From the NCBI GenBank assembly GCA_023362775.1, contig JALMGJ010000004.1, positions 36,844,929 to 36,908,928 on the forward strand: a stretch of DNA of 64,000 nucleotides, in the 5' to 3' direction. Origin of the DNA: Charina bottae (taxonomy: Eukaryota > Chordata > Lepidosauria > Squamata > Charinaidae). Shown here in pieces: positions 12,607 through 24,489 of this stretch. Position numbers and translations under genes: made by a program. The notes beneath the pieces are model-generated. The model saw only the letters and a program-made list of their open reading frames with translations. It had not been told where the DNA came from and ran no database searches. How positions within the stretch are numbered: the stretch's first letter is position 1; the number at the start of each line of letters is the position of its first letter.

Positions 12607-14831
12607 ACTGCAGAGCAAAGGGATTAATGAGACTTGTTGCACTGCAGTCTCCAGTCAAATGTCAGGAGAACAGAGAACCAAGTTCAACATGCATCTGGAT
12701 AGAAAGCCAAAAGAGAATCCCTCTGCACAGCCATACAATTATTCATTCATGAGGGAATCTATAAATGCTCATGTAATTAACGTCAACTCCATGGCCCTTA
12801 AAAAGAACAGCAATCTGTTGGCTCTGATCTCAAGAGAGGCGAGTTATGAGCTCATTCTTGCCTAACAGCTATGAGGCCCTGGTATTTAATTAAGAAAAGG
12901 TTTGTTTTCTTCTCTAACTTCTGTTAAGTTTTTACTAATCTCTGAGATTTAACTAACGTGAAGGTCTGATTAAATCCAATTATCATTTCTTCCCCCCAAC
13001 AGAGATAACTTCAAAGCTGCAACTGGGTTCTCATATTCCACTAAAGGTTTAAAATACTATACATCCAGACAACTATAATATGGATGTCTTTGCATAAGGG
13101 CATTCTGTTGTTCTGTTGCATTTCCTGGCTCACTGCATTCCAGGCTCTCACTCTCTGAATAGAGTGGCATTTAAGTACAATTGCTAGGAGGAAGTTAGTT
13201 AGGGAGGGAGGAGAGGGGGAGAGAGAATGGGCAGACAAAGGCCTTGTGGAAGTACCATTCCTTCATTAGCCTAACCCTGGTGGGGGGAATAACCATAGCG
13301 AGGAGTTTTCCTTGCAGCTGCAGGCTGCTTCCATCTCACCCACACAACTTGAAACAGCAACGCAGCTGTGGCGTCCTTGCTGATAGGAAGACAGATGAAG
13401 ATCACCCATGTGCCTCACAGGCACTGCATCAAGGCAGAATGAGATCAATAGACTACATAATCTGAGGAATCAAATAATAGTCTCTCCAGAGACTATTTTA
13501 CCACTGCATAATAGGTTCTTCAGCAAATCCCTAATGTTTGCTAACATTAGCAAAACAAAACAAAAATCCTCCCAAGAAAACAGTTCTGCTTCCTAAGTAA
13601 TAGGACTCATTTTTTGTTAGCCTCAAATCTATTATAGAACCATCGGGTGCTTATTTTATTTGCAAGTTTATACTAAATTAATAGAACTTTATAGTACACC
13701 TTTTTGAGCAGCCTTTCTCTTTCTTGACTAAGCTCTACTAAATTACAAGTGCTACTTCCGGTTGATGGGAGTGGAGATCATTTTCACAGCCATGTTCATG
13801 TATTCTCCTCCTGTCCTTGATTCAGGAGGAAAGTTTATTAATATCCATCTTGCTGCCTTTGCAGCCTGCCTTTATTGTGCCTCAGCAACGAGGCCAGGTG
13901 ATGTTGCTATGCTCACACAACGTAATGTAGAGTAAGTAGTTTTACAGCAGCAATTGGTGGTCTTCCGGTCATTCTTTCAACCAGCATCACCTATGGGTGA
14001 GAAAACTAAGCACCAACCTCTCACTTGAATGTATGATGGAGTGAAGTTGGGGGTTGAAGCATTAATTTGGGGAGGGGAGTTGTTTGGCAGATATATCAAC
14101 CTCCTCTTGACAAAACTGCCAATTTATCTGCAGTGCACAAAGGACTGGAAGAGCTCACTTGAAATACAAAGCAGAGAAGCCTGAACCAGAGACTGTCAGT
14201 GCTACTGAATTGTTGGATCTTTCTTTCCTTTCTTCCTCCTGAACCTAATTTCCCCAATAATGATTTTTGGTCAGGCAAAAAGCCTGTTCTCAGTTTCTCT
14301 CCTATCTCCCACCCCCAATAGTCCACTCTTGTGTTTGGATGTCTCACACGCTTTCTCTACATTATGATCTCCCAAATAGCAGGACTCCTGGCTGGCAGAG
14401 CTACCAATCTCCTTGGGGATTAATACTGCAATGTAAAGAGAAATGACTAGGTGTCCATTCTCTCTTTCACAGCCAAATCCAAAATGGCCCTGCAGGTACA
14501 ACACCCAGCAACCAAATGGGGAGATGGCATTTCCTCAACAGACTACTTGGGTCAACTGGAGCTGAACAGATCCCTTCCCCAATCAGGTCATCTCTGGGCT
14601 CTTCCCTGTGATACTCAGATTGTACAGGTGATAAGCTTTGTGTTGGGAGAAGAACAAAAATACCCCTTCCAAACTGGAACAACAAAGGCTGGTTCTAAGC
14701 TGACATGGAGGCAACATCATGAGGACATGTCCCTCCAAAACAGCTAGTAAAGTGTCTTCATGCCAAGACAAGCAAGATGGGAAGATAACAAACTGGAGGA
14801 AGTGTAGCTTCACAAGAATTTTATCTCTGAC

Positions 14832-15809
14832 TGTCGGGAACGAGCCCGCCGCTGCCGCCATACCAAACTCCGAATTGGAGGAGGAGGGTTCATCGGCAGG
14901 AAGAAGCTGGTACGGCGCGAAAACTGAAGCTGAGCCGGAGCCGCTGATTGGAGGGAGCCTGGAACAAGAAGCTGCTCTCCCTATCAGCGCGCAGCAAAGG
15001 AGGTACAAAAGGTGGGATGAGCAGCGCGAAGCCCGATTGGCTCCCGTCGGCAGGAAATCCGAAGAATAAAAGGGACGGCACAGCCAGTGCCATTTGCCGG
15101 AGACAACCGTTCGCACCAGATGCCTACGCTTCCTGTCAGTCGTGACCCCGCGGCCACGTGCGATCCCGAGACCAAGCCTGCTACCACTGCCACCCACGAT
15201 CCGGATCCTTCGCCCGGGCCAATCGCTACCCCAGACCCCGCCTCAAAACCCAATTACCTGAAGCCTTGCACCCTGCCTCTGAACCTTGTCAGATGGGCGT
15301 CGTTCCAGAGCTGGACTCACAGCTTTGCCCTGCCGCCGCCTGGCCACCTGGGCTCCAGCCGCTTCCCATCGCCATGAGTGCCCATGTTCCCGCCTTGCCC
15401 TGCCGCCGCCTGGCCACCTGGGCTCCAGCCGCTTCCCATCGCCATGAGTGCCCATGTTCCCACCTTGCCCTGCCGCCGCCTGGCCGCCAGCCACCTGAAC
15501 TCCCGCCCCTGGGATTTCAGTCTTCCCTCTCCACCAGAAGCCCACCTGACTCGCTGCTGAGCCCTGTTGCTGCATGCTCCCTTGCATCGCCGCCTCGTGA
15601 GACCTCCACAGAGAGCTCCTTGCCGAACCCGGCTGCGTGCGGATCAGAAGGCGACATTGACTGGTCTGCTTGCCCTCCGCCGAGGACATTCCGCAGAATC
15701 CGGCCATGTGTTGGCCAAACAGTGACCTTGATTGGGCTGCGTTCTGTGACCTTTAAATAAAGTTCTTTAAATTAACACTTCCTGTGTCGGTCTTAGTCGG
15801 AACAGGACA
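14832..15809 (+). repeat. Gypsy 5' LTR
   Basis: Begins TGTCGGGAAC and ends GGAACAGGACA. An AATAAAAG box near 15064 could serve as a TATA-like element and AATAAAG near 15757 as the poly-A signal. It contains 72-bp tandem units (about 15325-15490) and stays open in one frame through 15069, encoding motifs such as PISAQQRR and EQREARL. Compared with the 3' LTR it lacks about 86 bp near 15665. By eye the two LTRs differ at roughly one base in ten over the first 250 bp, so the insertion is not recent. Confidence 0.9.
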
Positions 15810-15875
15810 GATTGTCTCCGGCCACCTCCCCGCTGGGGAGAGAGGAAGCGTTTCTTTCTTCTCCTTAGTTTTGCT

Positions 15876-16600
15876 TTGCCTGCTTCTCTTGCTTTCCTCC
15901 AGCGCCTTCTGTGCCAAGGAGACATGGATCAGCTCTCGATGGAGAATGCACAACTCTCCCAACAAAATGCGCAACTTAACCAGCAAAACGCGCAACTTAA
16001 CCAGCAGATCGCCCTGTTGAACACGCAGTTGACCCAGCTGCAAACGCAACCACCCGTGGCTGTCCTGGCCGCGAGCCAGCGACCCAAATGCCCCATGCAG
16101 GTACTGGAAAAATTTGATGGGACCCTATCTCAGTTCCTGGCATTCTTTGCTCAATGCCAGCTCTACCAGAGCATCCGCCCAAAGGAGTTCCCAATGGATC
16201 GCTACAAGGTGGGCTTCATTATCAGCCTACTGTCAGGCCATACCGCACGCTGGGCCTCGCCACTGATCCTGCAACAAGACATGCTTTTAGGTGACTTTGA
16301 GGGCTTTTGCCGCCAACTGCGGACCATGTACATGGACCCTGTTAAGGTCCAGACCGCCAGTAGACGCCTGCGGGGGCTGCGACAAGGGGGCTGACCGGTG
16401 GCTGAATATATCAGTGACTTCCAGCTTCTGGCGCAAGATCTGGAATAGAACGAGGTGGCCCTTCTGGACCAGTTCCAGGAAGGGTTATCCTCGGAGGTCT
16501 TGGACGAGTTGGCCTGTACCAAGTGCCCTACAACTCTTCAAGCCCTGACGCACCTCTGCCTCCAAATCGATGGACGACTGCAGCAACAGAGAGCGAGAAG
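15876..16600 (+). pseudogene. Gypsy gag, broken by stops
   Basis: The start at 15924 (MDQLSMENAQL) is likelier than 15876. The amino end is a glutamine/asparagine-rich heptad repeat (QNAQLNQQ units), a probable coiled coil. The capsid-like middle reads CPMQVLEKFDGTLSQFLAFF and RPKEFPMDRYKVGFI, as in Sushi-type gag (the family that gave rise to PEG10/RTL genes). A TGA at 16392 and a TAG at 16447 interrupt it, but the same frame continues with gag-like sequence (PVAEYISDFQLLAQDL). Near 16630 another frame shows a CCHC-like knuckle (CLYCAEAGHRAANRP) whose last cysteine is replaced. Confidence 0.85.
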
Positions 16601-16764
16601 ATGAAGGACCGGCATTGACAGGAAGGACTCTGCCTGTACTGCGCTGAAGCAGGTCACCGCGCCGCGAACCGCCCCAAGTCTACTGTTGCCTCATCGGGAA
16701 ATGGATTCAGCTCAGCCTAAAAGGCCAGTTAGGCTGTGCCAAGCTGGCGGCCAGCCATCCACAC

Positions 16765-18282
16765 TTGCCCTGTCCCTTCCCCAATAAACATTTGTTGATA
16801 ACTGTTACCTTCCAGGTTCCAAAGACCTCTGCGCTGGTGGCCCAAGCCACTGTCAATTCTGGCGCCACCTTCAATTTCATGGACCAAGGGTTCGCCGAGA
16901 AGTGGGGGGTCTCCCGCTGCAAGGTGGATCTTCCCTTGGTCGTCGAAACCATCAATGGGTGCACATTCCGTTCCAGCCCCGTGTCTACCACCACCCAACG
17001 CCTGCTCATGAGTGTGGGGGACCACCAGGAATGGCTGGAGTTTTACGTGGTCACTACACTTCATTGCCCCTTGGTGTTGGGACTGGTATGGCTCCAGGTG
17101 CATAAGCCGCAGATCGTGTGGGCATCAGGAAAAATTGAATCTTCCAGCCCAAGTTCCGCCGCGCACGTGTCCAACACCCTCCCTGATGTACAACAGGTCG
17201 TTTCAGAACCTCAGCTCCCTCTGCAGTTCAGTGACTACACGGATGTGTTCAACGAAAAGGAGGCGGATCAACTTCCACCACATCACCCCTATGATTGTCC
17301 CATCGACCTGGTCCCTGGCACAAAACATCTCGTGGGGCGCATCTACTTTCTATCGGAGCTGGTGCGAACAGCCCTCAGGGACTTCATACACACCAATCTG
17401 AAGAGGGGGTTCATCAGACCTTCGACTTCTCCAATGGCTGCCCCAGTGGTGTTCATAAAGAAAAAGTCGGGGGAGCTACGAATGTGTTGCGATTGCAGGA
17501 AATTAAATGACATTACAATTAAGAACCAGTACACCCTACCATTGATCTCCGAACTCCTGGAAAGGCTCCGCAGCGCCCGGCTGTTCACGAATTTGGACCT
17601 GGGGGGGGGGGGGGCTTACAACTTAGTACATATCCAGAAGGGAGACGAATGGAAGACCGCGTTCCGCACCCGTTATGGCCATTACGAGTTTACGGTTGTG
17701 CTGTTTGGTCTTTCTAATGCCCCCGCTGTCTTCATGCACTTCATGCATGACGTGTTCAAAGACCTCCTAGACCGGTACCTCATTATTTACTTAGCTGACA
17801 TCTTGATCTTCTCGTCTTCGCCCAGCGAACATGAACAACATGTTCGTACCGTACTGCAACAACTGCGAGAGAACTGCCTATACTCCAAGCTGGAGAAGTG
17901 CCAATTTGCTTCCGAAACCGTCAAATTCTTAGGCCACCGGATCTCCACCACCAGCCTGGCAATGGAGCCAGGCAAGATAGTGGCGTTGCAGTCTTGGCAA
18001 CCCCTGCGCTGGGCCAAGGACATGCAGAGGTTGCTTGGATTCACCAATTATTACCGCAACTTCATTCCGCAGTTTGCAGATCTCACCACCCCGCTTTCCA
18101 ACCTGCTCCAAAAAAGGACTGAGTTTAGCTGGGGAGAGACGGAGCAACAGGCATTTGGGGAACTAAAACTCACCTTCACTACCGAGCCCATCCTTCGACA
18201 CCCGGTGTTCTGGGTGTTCATGGTGGAAGCGGACGTATCTGACGTTGCCATCGGCGCAATTCTGTTGCAAGCCAACCCCTGA
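16765..18282 (+). pseudogene. Gypsy pol: protease and reverse transcriptase, truncated RNase H
   Basis: Open for 505 codons. The aspartic protease region reads AQATVNSGATFNF where the family has D(S/T)GA, so the catalytic Asp is Asn. Reverse transcriptase follows: KKKSGELRMCCDCRKLN, then a (G)14 run at 17601-17614 that adds glycines inside the usual LDLRGAY strand, then FGLSNAPAVF, then IYLADILIFSSS, where the family has YxDD; the first catalytic Asp is Ala. The thumb and connection (CQFASETVKFLGH, LLGFTNYYRNFI) are present. RNase H starts (EADVSDVAIGAIL) but stops at 18282 and its remainder is deleted. It is a dead enzyme despite the long frame. Confidence 0.9.
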
Positions 18283-18375
18283 ACTGGCATCCTATGCCCT
18301 TGTGCCTACCATTCCTGGAAGCTCGCACCCGCCGAAAGCCTACACCATCTGGGACAAGGAGCCACCGCCCAAAAA

Positions 18376-19134
18376 ATGGCATGCTTGTACATAAAGCATG
18401 TGTTTAAACTGCATGGAATAGCGAAGAGTGTGGTGTCAGATCGCGGCTCGCAGTTCACCGCACTTTTCTGGAAAGCTCTCCTCCAGAACTTGAACATCCA
18501 AGGCCATTTATCGTTGGCTTTCCATCCGGAATCAGATGGAGGGACTGAACGGGTGAACATCTTGGAGCAATATTTGCGTTGCTACGTTAACTATCAACAG
18601 GACAATTGGGTGGACCTGTTAGCATTGGCAGAGTTCACCTACAACAACGCGCAACACACTTCCACCAAGATGTCTCCATCCCTGGCCAACTATGGGTTTC
18701 ACCCACGGCCTTTTCCCCTCGCTGAGCCGGACTCTGCCGTGCCTGCCGCCAACCAGTTTTTCCAGGAACTACAAGCCAGCCATCAGGTACTCTGCGAGCA
18801 GCTGGAGAAGGCCAAGGAGGACTACAAGCAGTTCGCCGATCGACATCGGAAGGAGAGACCCTCGCTAGTGGTCAGTGACCTAGTGTGGCTCTCCACGAAG
18901 AACCCAGCCTCCTCTCACCCTTCTTGGAAGCTGGATCACCGATTCCTGGGGCCTTTTCCCATAGAGGCCATCATCAACCCAGTCGCTTTCCGATTAACTC
19001 TCCCCCCTCACATGCGGGTACACCCCGTATTCCACAGGTCCTTGTTAATTCCTGCATCAGTCGACAGCCAGCTCAGATCCGGAAAAATGCGCCCCCCCCC
19101 CCCCAGTCATCATTCAGGGAGAGACCGAATATGA
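18376..19134 (+). pseudogene. Gypsy integrase, carboxyl half
   Basis: Begins within the integrase catalytic core: VVSDRGSQFTALFWKAL contains the second catalytic Asp and HPESDGGTERVN the Glu. The zinc-binding amino domain and the first Asp are missing, consistent with a deletion joining RNase H to integrase near 18290-18375. The carboxyl part (SDLVWLSTKN, LGPFPIEAII, HMRVHPVFHRSLL) is the usual integrase tail. The frame is thrown off by a C-run (19091-19104), after which the chromodomain sits in another frame. Confidence 0.88.
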
Positions 19135-19260
19135 GGTTGCCCGTATCCTGGACTCACACAGACACCATGGTCGCCTCCAGTATTTAATTGACTGGAAAGG
19201 TTACAGGCCAGATGAGTACTCTTGAGAGAACGCTTCAGACGTCCACGCACCACTGCAGGT
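19106..19260 (+). pseudogene. Gypsy chromodomain, frameshifted with one stop
   Basis: In the frame starting just after the C-run the sequence reads [20 protein letters not shown], then [12 protein letters not shown], stop, ENASDV. This is a chromodomain with its aromatic cage positions (Y, W); the third cage tryptophan has become TGA (19223). It identifies the element as a chromovirus. Such domains bind methylated histones and steer integration in other chromoviruses. Confidence 0.85.
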
Positions 19261-19336
19261 GCGACAGTTTCATCGCCAATACCCACATAAACCCAGACCA
19301 AAAAACCAAGGGGAGAGGGTCCTGCAGGGGGGATAG

Positions 19337-20429
19337 TGTCGGGAACAATCTTGCGGCTGCCGCCATGCCAAACTCCGAGTCAGAGGAGGAGGGGTCATGG
19401 GCAGGAAGAAGCTGGTACGGCACAAAAACTGAAGCTGAGCCGGAGCCGCTGATTGGAGGGAGCCCAGAACAAGAAGCTCCTCTCCCTATCAGCGCGCAGC
19501 AAAGGAGGTACAAAAGGTGGGATGAGCAGTGCGAACCCCAATTGGCTCCCGTCCGCAAACAGTGGGAAATCCGAAGAATAAAAGGGACAGCACAGCCAGC
19601 GCCGGTTGCCAGAGACAACCGTTCGCACCAGATGACGCTTCCTGTCAGTCACGACCCCGCAGCCATGTGCGATCCCGAGACTGAGCCTGCTACCACTGCC
19701 ACCCACGATCCGGATCCTTCGCCCGGGCCAATCACTACCCCGGACCCTGCCTCGAAACCCGATTACCTGAAGCCTTGCACCCTGCGTCTGAACCTTGTCA
19801 GATGGGTGTCGTTCCGGAGCCAGACTCACAGCTTTGCCTTGCCGCCGCCTGGCCACCTGGAATCCAGCCGCCTGAATTCCAGCTGCTTCCCATCTCCATG
19901 AGCGCCTCTATGTATCTGTCTTGCCCTGCCGCCGCCTGGCCACCTGGACTCCAGCTGCTTCCCGTTGCCGTGAGTGCCCCTTCCCACCTTGCCCTGCCAT
20001 TGCCTGGCTGCCTGGACTCCAGCCGCCTGAATTCCCGCCCCTGGGATTTCAGTCTTCCCTCTCCACTGGAAGCCCACCTGACTCTCCACTGAGCCCCGAT
20101 GCCACATGCTCCCTTGTATCACCACCTCGTGAGACCTCCACAGAGGGCTCCTTGCTGAACCCGGCCGTGTGCGGACCAGAAGGCGACATTGACTGGGCTA
20201 TGTTTTGTAATCTGGGGTACAGCGCAACTCCGTTCCCTTCTGAGGTTGCACCCGTGCCTGATTCTGGACCCCGCTCTGCTTCCGCGCCTTGCTTGCCCTC
20301 TAAGGACATTCCGCAGAACCCAGCCGTGTGTGGACCGAACAGTGACATTGATTGGGCTGCGTTCTGTGACCTTTAAATAAAGTTCTTTAAATTAACGCTT
20401 CCTGTGTGAATCTTAGTCGGAACAGGACA
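19337..20429 (+). repeat. Gypsy 3' LTR
   Basis: Preceded by a purine-rich tract (about 19311-19333) that probably primed plus-strand synthesis. Same ends as the 5' LTR. It is open in one frame to 19901 and carries three degenerate copies of the 72-bp unit (about 19838-20010), where the 5' LTR has near-identical copies. It retains the segment missing from the 5' LTR, with repeated CGP...DIDWA(A/M)FC motifs near 20165 and 20330. Confidence 0.9.
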
Positions 20430-20451
20430 CTGACAGAAATCACTATAGTCT

Positions 20452-20625
20452 GCCCCAAACAGCTCCTTGTTGTTTATTCGTTCAGTCGCTTCTGACACTT
20501 CGTGACTTCATGGACCAGCCTACACCAGAGCTTCCTGTCGGCCGTCGCCATCCCCAGCTCCCCCACAGTCAAGTCCGTCACCTCCAGAATATCATCCATC
20601 CATCTTATCATCCATCCATCTCCTA
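20452..20625 (-). mobile_element. Bov-B/RTE LINE 3' end, minus orientation
   Basis: Reverse complement of the coding end at 28322-28565: it contains cgcttctgacacttcgtgac and the segments for the RTE carboxyl end (MATADRKLW-type and SQKRLNK-type). Heavily 5' truncated; it abuts the Gypsy element's right target duplication. Confidence 0.75.
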
Positions 20626-23600
20626 CCCGGGGGGAAAAAAATCTACCATAGGTTCTGTAGTAATACCTGTTTTATTCTAGCCTTGTCCACCTCCTCTGGA
20701 AAGCACCAGTTTGGAGAAGTCAATATTCAATATTCTCAAACATCTTGTGAATCAAAAAAGGCTAGTTCTCTCTCCTTCATCCAGTTTCTCAGGCTACCCT
20801 GACCAACACAATAATAAATCATAGGCATCCAGGTCAACTAATTTTCTAGGCTTGGACTTCCAAAAGTCTCACAGTCACAGTTTAGCCAGTTAGGAGTCTT
20901 CATTGCCAACAAGCATGAGGCTAAACAAAATAGTTGACTATCCACTGCCAGTGTCAAGGTGAAAGTGGTTCTTATATCCACAGTAGCTCAAACCCATAGC
21001 ATTTTCCCTGTGCCCTTTCCACAAATTAATTGTATAGTGCTAGGAGACCTTGAAGCTGAGTGGTCGTTGAGTGTTTATATAACTGCAAACTATGATCTGA
21101 GAATCACTGGATATCAGCTTACAAGCCCTGTTTTATAGCTTTTCCCCATTACAGAAATGATAAACCTCTATTGCAGCTGTTTGACTATCTTTAGTAATAT
21201 TTCAAGGACACTTCCATCGTGTTTGAAAAACATGAAGAAATTGTGTCCCTGAAATTTGCATTTGCTGGACAAGTGTTCCTTCACATATGCTTTGAGACAG
21301 ATACAGGAATGCCTTTCAGATAATATTGACAAGAAGCAATTCATCCCTAATGGCTTCACAGGAACCCATCTAGTGCTATAAATCATGAAGCATCTCTCAG
21401 AATGATGCTTTGAGTTTGTAAAACACCAGCTGGGATGCTTAGTAGAGGAAGCAGAGGAGAAAACCTGTCAATCATAATACTGTCTTAAGACAGAGAGTCA
21501 ATTCATTAGTAGCTGAATTGTTTTATGAGTTGATTGTGAAAGTGCTCCAAGCTTTTCTTTTCTTTTCTTTAAGAAAAAGACCATTCAGAAAGTCCTTCCA
21601 TTCATATTTGTTACTATAAAAACCCAGATTCCATTTTCTCCAGCAAAGATGTGACAAGAATTTTAATGAATGCTAATGCACAAAGAGATGTCAAAAGAAT
21701 GACTTTTATGCTTTTTCAAAAGCAACTAGAGACCCAGCATCTCTGTTTCTATGTAGGAATCTAACGTCATACTTAAACTCTTTTTGCACAAGTGAACAAT
21801 TCATGAACAGGAAAGTGATGTTTCCAAATATTTAGAATGGGGGGGGGAAGGGTTACACCGCAGCCTTAGTCAAGCAGCCTCAAAAACAAGGAAATTGCGT
21901 AAGGCTAGAAAGTGAACTTGGACATATAAAATGTTAACAGAAATGAAAATACTAGTTGCATAGGTTAAAGATTTCTAATTTAATTAACCTATTATATAGC
22001 AACCTATTAAAATACTGGAAATATGGAGAGATTTGGACTGATGTAAAACACTGGGATTTTTAGTGTATAGTTAACAGTAAAGAAATGCAAAGAGGAGAAA
22101 ACAAAGGTGTAAGAAAATTGAATTATTTGGCTTCAGTATCATTTACTGAAAAACAATAAATCTTCAACATCTGAAATTTGTTTAATTAGTTTTCAAGAAT
22201 AGTAAGAGAATAAGAACCCAAGAAATATTAAACAGAAGGAATGATTAGGGTCTATTTCCCTAATCCCAATTAAGGTAACTATATAATTTTCAACATATGG
22301 TGACATTATAGATCAGCCTTAGGGGAATTTACCAAATGAATGAACAGGAAAGAAGGAACAAGGAAAAGAGGAACATAACCAGAGAAGCTATATGATCTGA
22401 GGGATTACATCTCATCTATGTAGGATGACAAGGCAATCTCCTAAACATACTCAAGAAGTATGTCCTGAGATTTGCTGATTGTCCATTTCTTGGTGAGTAA
22501 CCAGAGACTGTATGAGGAATATAAAGTAGCCAAATTCCAGGGAATGCACCACTGAGCAAATGATCAGAGAAAGCAAAGACGAGCTCATAAACAGTGGAGT
22601 TAAATGGGAGAGTTTAAGGGGGGATTTCTAACATTTTTTTCCTCCAAGTGAACTGTATATATTTGGCTATTCTGAGAGCCTGAGAAGAGAACAACAAACA
22701 AAACCTTTCTACTGTGAACATGAAAGGATAGGCATTTGCACTTCTAATCTGCCATTCTTGTAACATGTTTCTGTTCCTGTTTTAGAGCAACCTGGCAAAT
22801 ATAAGCTTGTAGCAGTCCTTGAGGAAAAGTCAAAGGATTAGCACTTTGGTGGAAGTAATGCTTATTGGATCTGCACAAAATTTGATAGCTAATACCTTAG
22901 AAAACAAAAATAAAGTTCAAATGTTGAAAAGTTAGAGAAACTGGCTGAAAGTAAGAGAATAAAATTTATCAGAGACAAATGCAAAGTTCCTCACTTAAGA
23001 AAGAAACAATAAATGCACACATGTAGGATGGGAGATGCTTAGTTCATCAATAGTACTTGTGAAAAATATTTATTGAATGATTACTGAATATATGAGTTAG
23101 CAATGTGATGTTGCTGTAAAAAAGAAAAATTCAGTTTTAGGCAACAGAATAGTTGTTTCGAAATCATGGGAAGGCTAAGAGAGGGCATGACAGCACTTTT
23201 GTAATACCAGAAAGATGTCACATAGAAGGTTACGCCTGTTTTGTATTGTTCCAGAGTGCAAGACATGGAATAATGGATTTAAGTTCCAGGAAGTGAATGT
23301 TAGAAAGAATTTCCTAACATAAAAATAGTTTGGTAGTGGAATCAATTACCCAGAAACATGGCAGGTTCCCCTTTACTGAATGTGTTCAGGTAGAAGTGAG
23401 ACAACCATCTGTCAGGGATGCTTTAATCCGTAATTCAGCACTGACGAGGAGATGGACTCGGTGGCCTCTACAATCCTGATTTCTCCTACACAAATCTGAT
23501 AATATATCCATTATCTGTATGCAGTGTATCTTTTTACTAGCACAATGGCAATTTAAGGAAAGTCTAACCTTAATTTTTTGTTTGCTTGTTTGTAAAACAT

Positions 23601-24235
23601 AAAATGTACTCTTGGTTCTCTACCATAATTTAATGAGAGAATACATCTTGCCCAATATTGGAAAAAGGATAGAATTCCAACATCATCTGATTAGGAACTT
23701 AAACCTGGAGAATATGCAGTAATGGCAAAATTAACAGAAGTTGAACCAAATTTGAGTGAGAGTGGTTCCCATATATACAATACATCGCACAAATGGCAAA
23801 TATAAACATTTGCAGTCTGGCTTCCAAGGGGGCCCAAATGTTTATAAATATTGTAAATTAGCAAAAGCACAAAAGGGGGGAAGGTAGAAACCGAGTAGCC
23901 TTTTTCTTTCCTTTTACTCTTTGTTTTTAAACTGTATTTTAATCGTCGTCAAATTTGCTTTTTCCATCTTTTTTTTTCTTTTTCAACATGCATAGATAAT
24001 ATTAAGTAGTAATACAATGGAGACTTTAATACCAAGTAATCAGCTTAAGACAGAAACCTATACTGTACAACAAATACTTTGGTGCAATTTGCAGGGTTTT
24101 TTAAACATTTTATTCAATTCTGTATGAAAAAGCTAAATAATCTTATGCTCATTGACATTGACATCTTAAATCATAATGAATACTCATACAATATTTCTAT
24201 CTTTTTTTATCTTCAACTGTCTTAAGTTATCTAAA

Positions 24236-24387
24236 CATTAGAGCAGGGTTTCTCAACTTCGGCAACTTTAAGATGTGTGGACTTCAACACCCAGAATTCC
24301 CCAGCCAGCTACGGCTGGCTGGGGAATTCTGGGAGTTGAAGTCCACACATCTTAAAGTTGCCGAGGTTGAGAAACCCTGCATTAGAG
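24236..24387. mobile_element. palindromic hAT MITE, 136 bp
   Basis: The element at 24244-24379 begins CAGGGTTTCTCAAC and ends GTTGAGAAACCCTG and is self-complementary almost throughout, with a centre near 24312. It is flanked by a perfect 8-bp duplication CATTAGAG (24236-24243 and 24380-24387), as for hAT transposition. The core ccagaattccccagcc is a very common squamate MITE; a half copy lies at 37904-37967. Confidence 0.9.
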
Positions 24388-24489
24388 TGTTAATAATCTT
24401 TAGTCAATACTGTAGAAATACCACTGTATCAAATAATATAATGTATTATGTGTGTTTCACAACAATATAATAAAAAATATAGTAATAAA

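Larger units (their letters stand above)
14827..20434 (+). mobile_element. Ty3/Gypsy chromovirus, complete but defective
   Basis: Full-length LTR retrotransposon, internal strand plus. LTRs are 14832-15809 and 19337-20429. The flanking pentamer CTGAC at 14827-14831 and 20430-20434 is a perfect target-site duplication. The interior holds gag (15876-16600), protease and reverse transcriptase (16765-18282), the integrase carboxyl half (18376-19134) and a chromodomain (19106-19260), the chromovirus order. Gag style and the chromodomain place it near the vertebrate Sushi-ichi group. It cannot be autonomous: gag has two stops, the protease and polymerase active sites are altered, and part of RNase H and integrase is deleted. 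It lies in a RASA3 intron, antisense to the gene. Confidence 0.93.

Noticed and set aside
14583..15707. Minus-strand open frames of 204 and 154 codons over the Gypsy 5' LTR
   Set aside because: They are antisense to a GC-rich LTR with tandem repeats, where chance open frames are expected; the sense frames fit the hAT comparison better.
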